Below are positions 50,055-58,316 of a stretch of 64,000 nt of DNA, one piece after another. Position numbers and translations under genes: made by a program. Numbering within the stretch: the first letter of the stretch is position 1; the number at the start of each line of letters is the position of its first letter. Origin of the DNA: CAVSWN01 sp963770995 (GTDB lineage: Bacteria; Acidobacteriota; Vicinamibacteria; Vicinamibacterales; CAVVIG01); assembly GCA_963770995.1 (NCBI GenBank), contig CAVYRS010000001.1, positions 744,001-808,000 of the forward strand. The letters are read 5' to 3'. The notes beneath the pieces are model-generated. The model had not been told where the DNA came from, made no database searches, and was given only the letters and a program-made list of their open reading frames with translations.

Positions 50055-51408
50055 TTACTCGCTGTCCACGATCGCCACGATGTTACGCGACGTGCCGCGC
50101 CCGGATTTCCGCGAGCGGCTACGGCGCGATCTGGAAAGGAAGATTGCGATGACGACCATGACCACAGCCACCGAACGTATTTCGCCGGCTCGCCAGGTGG
50201 CGACGCCGGCGCTGCGCATCAGAAATGCAGCGGCGGCACTCGAGTTTTACAAGGAGGCGTTCGGCGCCCGCGAGATCATGCGTTTCGACGTCGGCGGACG
50301 CATCGCTCACGCCGAGATGGAAATCGGCAACTCGCTGATCTACCTCGGTGAAGAAGCGGCCGACTTGGGCTTCCCCAGTCCGCAGGCGCTTGGCGGATCG
50401 CCGGTCGCCATCCATCTCTCCGTCGACGACGCCGATGCCGCCGTGGCCCGCGCGGTGGCGGCCGGCGCGACGATCTCGAGGCCGGTTGCCGATCAGTTCT
50501 ATGGCGACCGCGTCGGTCACGTCGTCGATCCGTTCGGCTTCGGATGGATCCTCGCCGCGCGAAAAGAAGAAATGTCGGTGGAGGAGATGTATCGCCGCTT
50601 CGACGCGTTGCAGGCGCAACAACCCGCCGGACCGGCGAAGCCGGCGTTCATTCGTGAGGGATTCCGCACGGTGACGCCGTACGTCGTCGTCCACGACGCG
50701 CCGGGTCTGATCGAGTTCGCCACACGCGCGTTCGACGCGGAAGAGGTGCACCGTGCGGTTGGATCCGGCGGCATCCACACCCATGTGCGGATCGGCGATT
50801 CGATGCTGATGATCGGCGGCGGCGCCCCGCCCGATCGCGAATGGACCGGTCAGCAGTGGACGACGGCGTTTCACATCTACGTGCCGGACACGGATGCCGT
50901 GTACGCGCGCGCCGTTCGTGCCGGCGCGACGTCGATCGGCGAGCCGAGAGACATGGAATACGGCGAGCGCAGCGCCGGTGTCAAGGATGCGTTCGGCAAT
51001 ACCTGGTACATCGCGACGGCGCACGGTGAGCATCCCGTGCCCAAGGGTCTGCAGACGGTCAACGTCTACCTGCACCCGCTGCGCGCCGAACCGCTGATCG
51101 GGTTCATGACGCGCGCATTCGGCGCGTCCGACATGCAGAAACACGCGTCACCCGACGGCGTCATCCATCACGCGCAGCTGCGGATCGGAGACACGGTCGT
51201 CGAGATGGGCGAAGCGCACGGCCCGTACCAGCCGATGCCGACGCGCTTTTACCTCTACGTCCCGGATGCCGACGCGGTCTACCGCCGCGCGCTCGACGCG
51301 GGCGCGACGTCGATCAATGAGCCGGCCGATCAACCGTACGGCGATCGCATGGGCGGCGTGAAGGACGTGTTCGGGAACGAATGGTATGTGGCGACGCGCA
51401 TTCGATGA
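50047..51408 (+). CDS. Triple VOC (glyoxalase/PhnB-like) domain protein
   Basis: This 453-residue protein has a short basic N-terminus of about 34 residues (MLRDVPRPDFRERLRRDLER) and three tandem VOC domains. Domain 1 runs about 50-175 (ALRIRNAAAALEFYKEAFGA, YGDRVGHVVDPFGFGWIL). Domain 2 runs about 205-330 (PYVVVHDAPGLIEFATRAFD, YGERSAGVKDAFGNTWYI). Domain 3 runs about 340-453 (VNVYLHPLRAEPLIGFMTRA, YGDRMGGVKDVFGNEWYV). PhnB-like VOC proteins bind small molecules or metals; their enzymatic role is mostly unknown. The N-terminal piece resembles the start of short anti-sigma proteins. The overlap with the ECF sigma gene suggests a sensor or effector role. Confidence 0.83.
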   Translation: MPDYSLSTIATMLRDVPRPDFRERLRRDLERKIAMTTMTTATERISPARQVATPALRIRNAAAALEFYKEAFGAREIMRFDVGGRIAHAEMEIGNSLIYLGEEAADLGFPSPQALGGSPVAIHLSVDDADAAVARAVAAGATISRPVADQFYGDRVGHVVDPFGFGWILAARKEEMSVEEMYRRFDALQAQQPAGPAKPAFIREGFRTVTPYVVVHDAPGLIEFATRAFDAEEVHRAVGSGGIHTHVRIGDSMLMIGGGAPPDREWTGQQWTTAFHIYVPDTDAVYARAVRAGATSIGEPRDMEYGERSAGVKDAFGNTWYIATAHGEHPVPKGLQTVNVYLHPLRAEPLIGFMTRAFGASDMQKHASPDGVIHHAQLRIGDTVVEMGEAHGPYQPMPTRFYLYVPDADAVYRRALDAGATSINEPADQPYGDRMGGVKDVFGNEWYVATRIR

Positions 51409-51506
51409 ATGAGGTCGCCGCCGGCACGACGTGACGACGAAGCTTCAGGAACCGCTGACGATCAACGTACCGATCAAGTACAAGGCGTACGTGCAAGTAA
51501 AAGGGA

Positions 51507-51573
51507 TACGTGGGGTCCGGCTTTAGCCGGACCATCCATCCGGAAAGGTCCGCCTGAAGGCGGACCCCACGTA
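51507..51573. repeat. 67-bp double hairpin between convergent genes
   Basis: Outer arms TACGTGGGGTCC (51507-51518) and GGACCCCACGTA (51562-51573) are perfectly complementary. They enclose two smaller perfect hairpins, GGTCCGGC-TTTA-GCCGGACC (51514-51533) and GGTCCGCC-TGAA-GGCGGACC (51547-51566). It lies between the ends of the VOC and PQQ dehydrogenase genes, where it could act as a bidirectional stop or RNA-stabilising element. No T-run accompanies it. The nested design is typical of mobile palindromic repeats. Confidence 0.75.
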
Positions 51574-51585
51574 CCGTGGCGCCCC

Positions 51586-53742
51586 CTACTGGCTCGGTCT
51601 CCGCACCTCGCTGTCCGGCAGACGGAGCGCCATGTATTCGCCTGAGTAGTTGCCGCCGCTGACGGCGACGATGATGTACTGCCGCCCGTCGGCCATGTAC
51701 GTCATCGGCGCTCCGCTTTGCGGCGCCGGCATCAGGATCGTCCCGATTTCCTTCCCCGTCGTCTTGTCGTACACGCGCAGCATCGCCCCGCGCGGGTGAT
51801 CCGTCGTCGTCGTCACCTGCGGATCGCCGATGACGACCATCGTCTTGGTAATCATCAGGCCGACGCCGCCGGTGCCGGTCTGACCGGTCTTCGGGATGTT
51901 CATGCCGCGCAGCATCGGGTGATTGCGGATGTTGTCGGGCGTGTCGCCGTGGGGCGTCTGCCACTTCAGTTGCCCTTTGTCGAGATCGATCGCCGCGATC
52001 AAGCCGTAGGGCGGCTTGATCATCGGCAGGCCCTGAACGTTCAATCCGGCGTTCGGACCGCCGCCCGGCTGGTTCCCGCGTCCACCGGCTGGCGCCGCCG
52101 CGGCCGCTGCCGGCGGTGGAGCCCCGCGCGCTGCTTCCTGGGCGCGCTGCGCCGTGCGGGGCGAATCCGCCGCGCAGCAGTCGCCCGGTCCCATCACCTC
52201 GCGAAATTCCTGACCGCCGATGCCCGAGACGTAGCGTATGTCGGAGAATCCCTGGGGCGGCGCGACGACCGAGCGCGCGCTCGCCATGTTGCCGGCGGGT
52301 GCGAAGGCGATGTGGAGCTCCGGATCGTAGCCCCCGCCCGGCCAGTTGGTCGCGGTGCCGACGCCCACCGCCCCGAAGAGCGGACCATTCACGTGCCCGA
52401 GCATCGGCGGCATGAACGGCGAATCGCTCCACCGATACAACTTCGCGCGCTCGACGGCCTCGGCGCGCAGCGCGGGGGTGAAGTCGATCAGGTCGTCGGG
52501 CAGCTTGAAGGTATTGCGCGCGTAGCGCAGCGCGTCCGGCGGATGCGGCTGCGTCGGCGACGTTTTCTCGCCCGGCACATCGGACTGAGGCACGGGCTTC
52601 TCGACGATCGGCCAGATCGGCTCACCGGTGATCCGATCGAACACGTACAACCACCCCTGTTTGCTCGGCACCGCGAGCAGCTTCCGCGGGCGCCCGTCGA
52701 CGGTCGCATCGGCGACGAGCGGCGCCGACGACATGTCGAAGTTCCAGATCGGATGATGCGTGAACTGGAAGTGCCATTTTCGCTTGCCGGTTTTCAGATC
52801 GACGGCGACGATCGATTCGGCGAACAGGTTGTTGCCGGGCCGATGTCCGCCATAGAAGTCCGAGGCCGGCGTTTCGACCGGCAGATAGACGAGCCCGGCC
52901 TCCTCGTCGACCGTAATCTGCGTCCACACGCCGACGTTGCCGTTGTTTGCCCACGATTCGTTCTCCCATGTGTCGTTGCCGAACTCGCCGGGCTTCGGAA
53001 TCGTGTCGTAGCGCCAAAGTTCCTTGCCGGTCTTCGCGTCGAACGCTCGCGCAAGACCTTTGGTGTTGTTGTGCGTCGACACCGTGGCGCCTTCGCGCAT
53101 CGCCGATCCGATCACGATCGTGTCCTTGACGACGAGCGGCGTCGAGTGCACACCGATTTCGCCGGTCTCGAGATCGATCTGCTCGCCCTTGCCCTTCACG
53201 ACGCCGACCTTGAGATCGACGACGCCATCCTTGCCGAACGACTTCACCGGCGCGCCGGTCTTGGCGTCGAGCTCGACGAGCCGGAATCCGGTCGTCACGT
53301 ACACGATGCGCTCGTCGCCCCGGCCATCGGTCCAGTAGGACACGCCGCGCCCCGACAACTGCCGCGGCGAGACCGCCGCGCGCTTGCCCTCGCGCATGCT
53401 GTGCACCCAGATGACCTCGCCGGTCTTGCCGTCGAGCGCGATGATGTCGCGCCGCGTGCCGGCGGTCGTGTACAGCACGCCGCGAACGGCGAGCGGCGTC
53501 CCCTCCAGCTTGTATTCGGGGAAGGTCCCGAAATTGTCCGTCTTGAAGCGCCACGCCACTTCGAGCTTGTTGAAGTTGGACGCGTTGATCTGGTCGAGCG
53601 GTGAGTACTTCGTGCCCCGGATGTCGGCCGTATAGTGCGGCCAATCACCGTTTTTCGTGGACGGGACACCAGGAGACTGCGCTTGAAGGCCGACGACCGC
53701 GAGGACGAGCGCCAATAAAACGCGGCAGGCTGTTCTCGACAT
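51586..53742 (-). CDS. PQQ-dependent dehydrogenase (quinoprotein)
   Basis: This 718-residue periplasmic enzyme of the eight-bladed PQQ family oxidises alcohols, aldoses or related substrates. A perfect AGGAGG precedes ATG 53742, and a signal peptide follows (RVLLALVLAVVGLQAQ). Propeller-blade tryptophan motifs include WPHYTADIRGTKYSPLDQIN, DIIALDGKTGEVIWVHSMRE, ARAFDAKTGKELWRYDTIPK and VAVDLKTGKRKWHFQFTHHP. An Ala/Pro/Gly-rich insert (about 560-590) interrupts the last blades. No cytochrome c domain is fused, so an external cytochrome must accept electrons. The substrate cannot be assigned. It is divergent from the transglycosylase gene. Confidence 0.88.
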   Translation of the reverse strand: MSRTACRVLLALVLAVVGLQAQSPGVPSTKNGDWPHYTADIRGTKYSPLDQINASNFNKLEVAWRFKTDNFGTFPEYKLEGTPLAVRGVLYTTAGTRRDIIALDGKTGEVIWVHSMREGKRAAVSPRQLSGRGVSYWTDGRGDERIVYVTTGFRLVELDAKTGAPVKSFGKDGVVDLKVGVVKGKGEQIDLETGEIGVHSTPLVVKDTIVIGSAMREGATVSTHNNTKGLARAFDAKTGKELWRYDTIPKPGEFGNDTWENESWANNGNVGVWTQITVDEEAGLVYLPVETPASDFYGGHRPGNNLFAESIVAVDLKTGKRKWHFQFTHHPIWNFDMSSAPLVADATVDGRPRKLLAVPSKQGWLYVFDRITGEPIWPIVEKPVPQSDVPGEKTSPTQPHPPDALRYARNTFKLPDDLIDFTPALRAEAVERAKLYRWSDSPFMPPMLGHVNGPLFGAVGVGTATNWPGGGYDPELHIAFAPAGNMASARSVVAPPQGFSDIRYVSGIGGQEFREVMGPGDCCAADSPRTAQRAQEAARGAPPPAAAAAAPAGGRGNQPGGGPNAGLNVQGLPMIKPPYGLIAAIDLDKGQLKWQTPHGDTPDNIRNHPMLRGMNIPKTGQTGTGGVGLMITKTMVVIGDPQVTTTTDHPRGAMLRVYDKTTGKEIGTILMPAPQSGAPMTYMADGRQYIIVAVSGGNYSGEYMALRLPDSEVRRPSQ

Positions 53743-53872
53743 GACTTCCTCCTCGGAATTGCCGGGATTATACGCCCGGGACGGCCAAGCTCGACGCCGA
53801 TCGCGTTCGCCTCCGCCCGTTGGGCTTCGGCGGAACAAGGATCAACTGTTGCTGCAGGTGTCTTGGGCTCGT

Positions 53873-54568
53873 ATGTCGTCTGATCAGCCTTCCGACTCGG
53901 CGTCCAACCTTCCGGCAGTCGGGCTGCGGCACGGCGGCGAACGCCGGCACGCTGACCGGCGGACGAAGGATCGCGGCACCCGCAATCGCAGGCAGTGGGA
54001 CCGCCGGGTCGCGACCATGCGGGGCCTGCTGTTTTCAGTCATCGTCTTCGCGATGCCGCACCAGGTAGCCAGGCAGGAGATCAAGGCGCCGAAGATGCCC
54101 CTGGTGCTGCAGTCGCGCCCCAAGGGTCCGCGGGTGACGGTGAAGATCGACAGCTTCGTCCTGGGCGATCGAACGCATGCCTTCGACGCTCTGATCCGCG
54201 AGGCCGCCCAGAAGTACGATCTCAACCCGGTGCTCATCCGATCGGTGATCCGAATGGAATCGGGATTCAATCTGTTCGCGGTTTCCAGGGCGGGAGCCAT
54301 GGGGCTCATGCAGCTGATGCCGGAGGTGGCGCAGGAGTACGGTGTCACCGACCCCTTCGACCCTCGGCAGAACATCATGGCCGGCTCCTGGCTGTTGCGC
54401 GATCTGCTCGAGCGTCACAACGGCAACCTGTCTCTGACGCTCGCCAGCTACAACGCCGGACCCGGAGCCGTCGCGAAATACCGCAACAGGGTCCCGCCGT
54501 TCAAGGAAACCAGGAACTACGTGAAGCGCATCACCGGATGGATCGCCGACGCGGACTCGGGTGACTAG
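53873..54568 (+). CDS. Lytic transglycosylase (SLT family)
   Basis: This protein has about 231 residues. The start MSSDQPSDSASNLPAVG is followed by a charged stretch with repeated DRR/RR elements (RHADRRTKDRGTRNRRQWDR) and a hydrophobic anchor (MRGLLFSVIVFAM). The soluble lysozyme-like domain has the catalytic Glu in IRSVIRMESGFNLFAVS, plus GAMGLMQLMPEVA and SYNAGPGAVAKY. It cleaves peptidoglycan with anhydro-sugar formation. The membrane-proximal anchor suggests an inner-membrane or periplasmic location. An earlier start at 53741 is possible but would overlap the promoter of the PQQ gene. Confidence 0.85.
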   Translation: MSSDQPSDSASNLPAVGLRHGGERRHADRRTKDRGTRNRRQWDRRVATMRGLLFSVIVFAMPHQVARQEIKAPKMPLVLQSRPKGPRVTVKIDSFVLGDRTHAFDALIREAAQKYDLNPVLIRSVIRMESGFNLFAVSRAGAMGLMQLMPEVAQEYGVTDPFDPRQNIMAGSWLLRDLLERHNGNLSLTLASYNAGPGAVAKYRNRVPPFKETRNYVKRITGWIADADSGD

Positions 54569-54599
54569 GGTGTCTGGCACGTCTGACACCTGTGACACC
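54569..54599. repeat. Short GGTGTC/GACACC repeat cluster
   Basis: GGTGTC (54569-54574) directly follows the transglycosylase stop, and two GACACC copies (54585-54590 and 54594-54599) follow. The first can pair with either, giving alternative small hairpins. No T-run is present, and the function is unknown. Confidence 0.4.
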
Positions 54600-54755
54600 T
54601 CGCAGGGACGATCGCGCGGCGTTGAGCCACGCGCAGCCGGCCGACCAAATCGCTCCGCTCCCGCCACTTAGAGCGCTCTTCCGCGTCAGCTCAGCTTTTG
54701 GCATTTTCATTGCTCGGCGGTTTCGCGCCACCCTGTCGATTCGAGGATTTCTACA

Positions 54756-55601
54756 GTGCCGACTCACCAACGCATCTTGACTGCGGCTGCGCTCGCGGCC
54801 GCCAGCATCGTCGCGTTCGCATCGCCTGGCGAGGCGCAGCGCTATGGAGGCCGGCGCGTCGTGGTTCGCGCGCCGGTGGTCGTCGGCGGCTACTACTCGC
54901 CGTACTGGCTGTACGACCCGTGGTTCGGATTCGGTTACCAGTACCCGTGGGGGCCGTATCCGTATCCCTACCCGTACCGCTACTACAACCCGGACCCCGG
55001 CGCCGCCATGCGACTCGATGTCACACCGCACGAAGCGGAGGTGTACCTCGACGGCTACTACGCCGGTATCGTCAACGACTTCGACGGCACGTTCCAGCGG
55101 TTGCGCGCGCGGCCGGGACAGCACGAGATCGTGCTCTATCTCGACGGCTACAAGACAGTCCGGCAGAAGCTGTACCTGACGCCGAGAAATACGATCAAGG
55201 TGAAGTACACGATGGAGCCGCTCGCCGCGGGCGAGCAGCCCGAGGCGCGCCCGCAGGCTCCGATTCCACCTCCCCCGCAGGCGGGCCAACCGCTGATGCC
55301 GCCGCAACCTGGACGCGGACCTGGAGGACGTCGACCGCCGCAGGGTCCGCCGCAAGGCAACGCGTCAGCCTACGGAACCGTCGTCGTTCGCGTGCAACCG
55401 GTGGATGCGGACGTTCTGATCGACGGTGAGATATGGCATACGCAGGACGCGCAGGATCGGCTGGTTATCGAGGTGCCGGAAGGCCCACACACGATTGAAG
55501 TCCGCAAGGCCGGTTACCGCTCGTTTGTGACGCAGGTGCAGGTACGCGGCGGTGAATCGACGCCGCTCAACGTAAGCCTCCGCGCGCAGGAGCACCAGTG
55601 A
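54756..55601 (+). CDS. Exported protein with two PEGA domains
   Basis: This 281-residue protein starts at GTG 54756 (GAGG about 10 bases upstream). The signal peptide is RILTAAALAAASIVAFASPG. A Tyr/Pro/Trp-rich linker follows (SPYWLYDPWFGFGYQYPWGP), then PEGA domain 1 (MRLDVTPHEAEVYLDGYYAG, PGQHEIVLYLDGYKTVRQKL). A Pro/Gly/Gln-rich spacer leads to PEGA domain 2 (VVVRVQPVDADVLIDGEIWH, PEGPHTIEVRKAGYRSFVTQ). PEGA domains are surface or periplasmic beta modules, often near Ser/Thr kinases. No enzymatic motif is seen. Confidence 0.83.
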   Translation: MPTHQRILTAAALAAASIVAFASPGEAQRYGGRRVVVRAPVVVGGYYSPYWLYDPWFGFGYQYPWGPYPYPYPYRYYNPDPGAAMRLDVTPHEAEVYLDGYYAGIVNDFDGTFQRLRARPGQHEIVLYLDGYKTVRQKLYLTPRNTIKVKYTMEPLAAGEQPEARPQAPIPPPPQAGQPLMPPQPGRGPGGRRPPQGPPQGNASAYGTVVVRVQPVDADVLIDGEIWHTQDAQDRLVIEVPEGPHTIEVRKAGYRSFVTQVQVRGGESTPLNVSLRAQEHQ

Positions 55602-55792
55602 TGACCGGGCCCAACAAACGACAGGATGTGGCGCAGGACTTTAGTCCTTCGATCGCGTTCGCAGGGGCGCGCAGGCCAGTCAAGGTCCCATGCTCGTGAC
55701 AAACCGAGACTTGCCTGTAAGCCCCTAAACGGGCACAATTTGAGTGGCGGATCAGCCCCGCAACGGGCGAAGTTTCGAAAAGGAGCGCGACG

Positions 55793-57160
55793 ATGCACGG
55801 AAGGCCTGCGAGCTGGCTTGGCAGAAGCGTTTTCACGCTGGGCGCAATCCTGTTGGTTGCCGGCGTCGGGCTCGCCGCGGAGCCGGCCAAGACGGTGACC
55901 TACACGAAGGACGTCGCCCCGATCTTCCAGGCAAAGTGCGAGTCGTGCCACCGTGCGGACGGGATGGCTCCGATGGCGCTCGCCAAGTATGAGGACGCAC
56001 GGCCGTGGGCCAAGTCGATCGCGGCGCGCGTCGGCGGCCGCCAGATGCCGCCCTGGCACATCGACAAGACCCTCGGCATTCAGAAGTTCAAGAACGATCG
56101 CTCGCTCAGCGACGATCAGATCGACACCATCGTGAAGTGGGTGGCAGCGGGCGCGCCGAAAGGCGACCCCAAGGACATGCCGCCCGCGAAGGTCTGGACC
56201 GATACCGGCGCGGAATCGCAGCTGATCGCGAAATACGGCAAGCCGGACCTCGTCGTGAAGTCACCGGAGTACACAATGCCCGCCGTTGCGCAGGATGCGT
56301 GGTGGCGGCCGACGACTCCGACCGGCCTCACCGAACCGCGTTGGGTTCGCGCGATCGACATCCGTCCCGTCGGCAAAGGCGCGCGCAAGATCACGCATCA
56401 CGCGCTCGCGCGTCTCATCCAGCCGGAAAACATGGACCCGGCGCTCTTCACCAACGATCCGAACGTGTCGGGCGACGGCCTCTTCATGGAATGGGCAGTC
56501 GGCAAGAACGGCGACGAAATGCGTCCCGGCTCGGGCCGCCTGATGCTGCCCGACTCGAAGATCACCTGGGAGATGCACTATCACGCGGTCGGCCAGGAAA
56601 CCAACGCCCATACCGAGCTGGACATCTGGTTCTACCCGAAAGGCCAGGAGCCGAAACACCGCCAGGTCCTCGGGCTCTTCAACACGTTCTCCGGCACGAC
56701 GCCGGGCGCGCGTGCGCTCGACATTCCGCCGAACCAGGTGACGACCACCGAGAGCTTCGTGCCGCTCCGCGAAAACGCGCGGCTCGAGAACTTCCAGGCC
56801 CACATGCACTATCGCGGCAAGGGCATGTCGATGGAAGCGATCTATCCGGACGGCCGGCGCGAGATGCTGAGCCAGGTCGTGGACTTCAACTTCAACTGGC
56901 ACAACATGTACATCTACGCCGACGACGTGGCCCCGCTGCTCCCGAAGGGCACGATCCTCCACTTCCTCGCGTGGTACGACAACACGAAGAACAACAAGAC
57001 CAACCCCGATCCGGATCAGTGGGTCGGCTGGGGCGACCGCACGGTGGACGAAATGGGCCACGCGTGGATCAACATCACCTACTTCAAGGACGATGAGTTC
57101 AAGGAAGAAGTGAAGAAGCGCGGCACGATGGCGACGACGACGGCGGCGCCGCAGCAGTAA
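55793..57160 (+). CDS. Cytochrome c fused to PHM-like copper monooxygenase
   Basis: This 455-residue exported protein has a signal peptide (FTLGAILLVAGVGLAAEPA). Its N-terminal c-type domain has heme motif CESCH (Cys49, Cys52, His53) and MPPWHID near 85-91. The C-terminal two-thirds resembles copper type II (PHM/DBM-like) monooxygenases. His202-His203 are in KITHHALARL, and His262/His264 are in WEMHYHAVG. His337/His339 are in FQAHMHYRGKGM. Met421 is in VDEMGHAWINITY, corresponding to the CuM Met of PHM. This supports copper-dependent oxidation with electrons from the fused heme. The next gene, encoding an exported RG-rich protein, is a likely partner. Confidence 0.8.
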   Translation: MHGRPASWLGRSVFTLGAILLVAGVGLAAEPAKTVTYTKDVAPIFQAKCESCHRADGMAPMALAKYEDARPWAKSIAARVGGRQMPPWHIDKTLGIQKFKNDRSLSDDQIDTIVKWVAAGAPKGDPKDMPPAKVWTDTGAESQLIAKYGKPDLVVKSPEYTMPAVAQDAWWRPTTPTGLTEPRWVRAIDIRPVGKGARKITHHALARLIQPENMDPALFTNDPNVSGDGLFMEWAVGKNGDEMRPGSGRLMLPDSKITWEMHYHAVGQETNAHTELDIWFYPKGQEPKHRQVLGLFNTFSGTTPGARALDIPPNQVTTTESFVPLRENARLENFQAHMHYRGKGMSMEAIYPDGRREMLSQVVDFNFNWHNMYIYADDVAPLLPKGTILHFLAWYDNTKNNKTNPDPDQWVGWGDRTVDEMGHAWINITYFKDDEFKEEVKKRGTMATTTAAPQQ

Positions 57161-57170
57161 GGATCGCGAC

Positions 57171-57250
57171 ATGGCTAATGGCTTACGGCTGATGGCTGAC
57201 CAATTGGGTTCACCCCGTCACGTAGCCATTAGCCATTAGCCATCAGCCAT
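57171..57250. repeat. Intergenic hairpin of 7-nt tandem units
   Basis: The left arm (57171-57198) is four 7-base units (ATGGCTA, ATGGCTT, ACGGCTG, ATGGCTG). The right arm (57223-57250) is TAGCCAT three times and then CAGCCAT. The 28-base arms pair over most of their length around a 24-base loop. It lies immediately after the cytochrome/monooxygenase gene and 16 bases before an intrinsic terminator-like hairpin. The unit differs from the 8-nt hairpins at 9.5 and 20.2 kb. Confidence 0.8.
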
Positions 57251-57266
57251 TTCAGCGTTCACCGAA

Positions 57267-57298
57267 GCGTCGTCCCCAAAAGGGCGGCGCTTTTTTTT
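57267..57298 (+). terminator. Rho-independent terminator just before the next gene
   Basis: GCGTCGTCC (57267-57275) pairs with GGGCGGCGC (57282-57290), including two G-U pairs, with a short loop containing AAAA. Eight Ts (57291-57298) follow. This is the clearest intrinsic terminator in the window. It ends only 13 bases before the ATG of the downstream gene (57312), so it may also work as an attenuator of that gene. Confidence 0.75.
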
Positions 57299-57311
57299 CG
57301 AGGCAGCATAT

Positions 57312-58316
57312 ATGTCTGGATGTCGAGTCGTGACTTGGAGTGCCCTGGCTGCGTGTCTCGCCGCGGGCGCGACGCTTACAGGCGCCGGCCAGGGCGTCGG
57401 CCAGACGCCGAGTCCCTTGCCGCTGTCGCAGGCCATTCGCGAGCGCGGGTCGAGCGTGACCGGCGCGTACGAGGGCTGGTTCTACGGGAAGGACGGCGCG
57501 ACCTACGCGCTGGTCGGCTATTTCAACCGCAACACGAAACAGGAATTCGACATCCCAATCGGCCCGAACAACCGGATCGAGCCGGGCGGTCCGGATCAGG
57601 GACAGCCCACGCACTTCAATCCCGGACGGCAATGGGGCGCGTTCGTCGTCAAACTGCCCAGGGATCTCGGCAACAAGCGCCTCACGTGGACGATTGTCGC
57701 GAACGGGTTCACGAACGCCATCACGCTGCATACGCAACCCGACTACATCGTCGAACCGTACGAGGATGCGGCCAACAAGAACACGCCGCCGAAGATCAAG
57801 TTCGACCCGGCGGGTCAGGTGGTGACCGGGCCGCCGGTCGCCAGCGCGGCGAAGCTCACGGCCACCGCGGGGACACCGCTCGCGCTCACGGCGTGGGTCA
57901 CCGACGAAGGTCCGAAGATCAACATCCCCGAGCCCTCGGGTCGGGGCCGCGGTCGCGGACGTGGCGCAACGGAGCCCGCAGGTCGTGGGGCCGAGACGCC
58001 CGCGGGCCGCGGCGGCGATGCGCCGGCGCAGGGACGCGGGCGCGGCGCAGTGGGGGCGGAGTTCTTCACGCCGCCGCGCCTCGCCGTCAACTGGACGAAG
58101 TTCCGTGGACCGGGCGACGTCAAGTTCGACAACGTCAGGCCGGCGATCGACTTGGAGCACGACGGCAAGGTGACGACCAACGCGACGTTCAGCGCGCCGG
58201 GCGAGTACATCCTGCGTCTCGAAGGCAACGACTCCACCGGCACCGGCGGCGGCGGGTTTCAGTGCTGCTGGAGCTCCGTGCACGTCGCGGTCAGCGTCAA
58301 GGGCGGGACGCAGTAG
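57312..58316 (+). CDS. Exported protein with RG-rich linker, partner of the copper/heme protein
   Basis: This 334-residue protein begins MSGCRVVTWSALAACLAAGA, an export signal. A beta-rich domain follows (VTGAYEGWFYGKDGATYALV, HFNPGRQWGAFVVKLPRDLG, YIVEPYEDAANKNTPPKIKF). An RG-repeat segment (about 212-251, GRGRGRGRG-like) interrupts a second beta-sandwich (LTAWVTDEGPKINIP and VNWTKFRGPGDVKFDNVRPA). The C-terminus has GGGGFQCCWSSVHVAVSV with a vicinal Cys pair. I do not recognise the family. The gene ends 20 bases into the convergent aminotransferase gene. A terminator lies directly upstream, so expression may be attenuated. Confidence 0.7.
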   Translation: MSGCRVVTWSALAACLAAGATLTGAGQGVGQTPSPLPLSQAIRERGSSVTGAYEGWFYGKDGATYALVGYFNRNTKQEFDIPIGPNNRIEPGGPDQGQPTHFNPGRQWGAFVVKLPRDLGNKRLTWTIVANGFTNAITLHTQPDYIVEPYEDAANKNTPPKIKFDPAGQVVTGPPVASAAKLTATAGTPLALTAWVTDEGPKINIPEPSGRGRGRGRGATEPAGRGAETPAGRGGDAPAQGRGRGAVGAEFFTPPRLAVNWTKFRGPGDVKFDNVRPAIDLEHDGKVTTNATFSAPGEYILRLEGNDSTGTGGGGFQCCWSSVHVAVSVKGGTQ

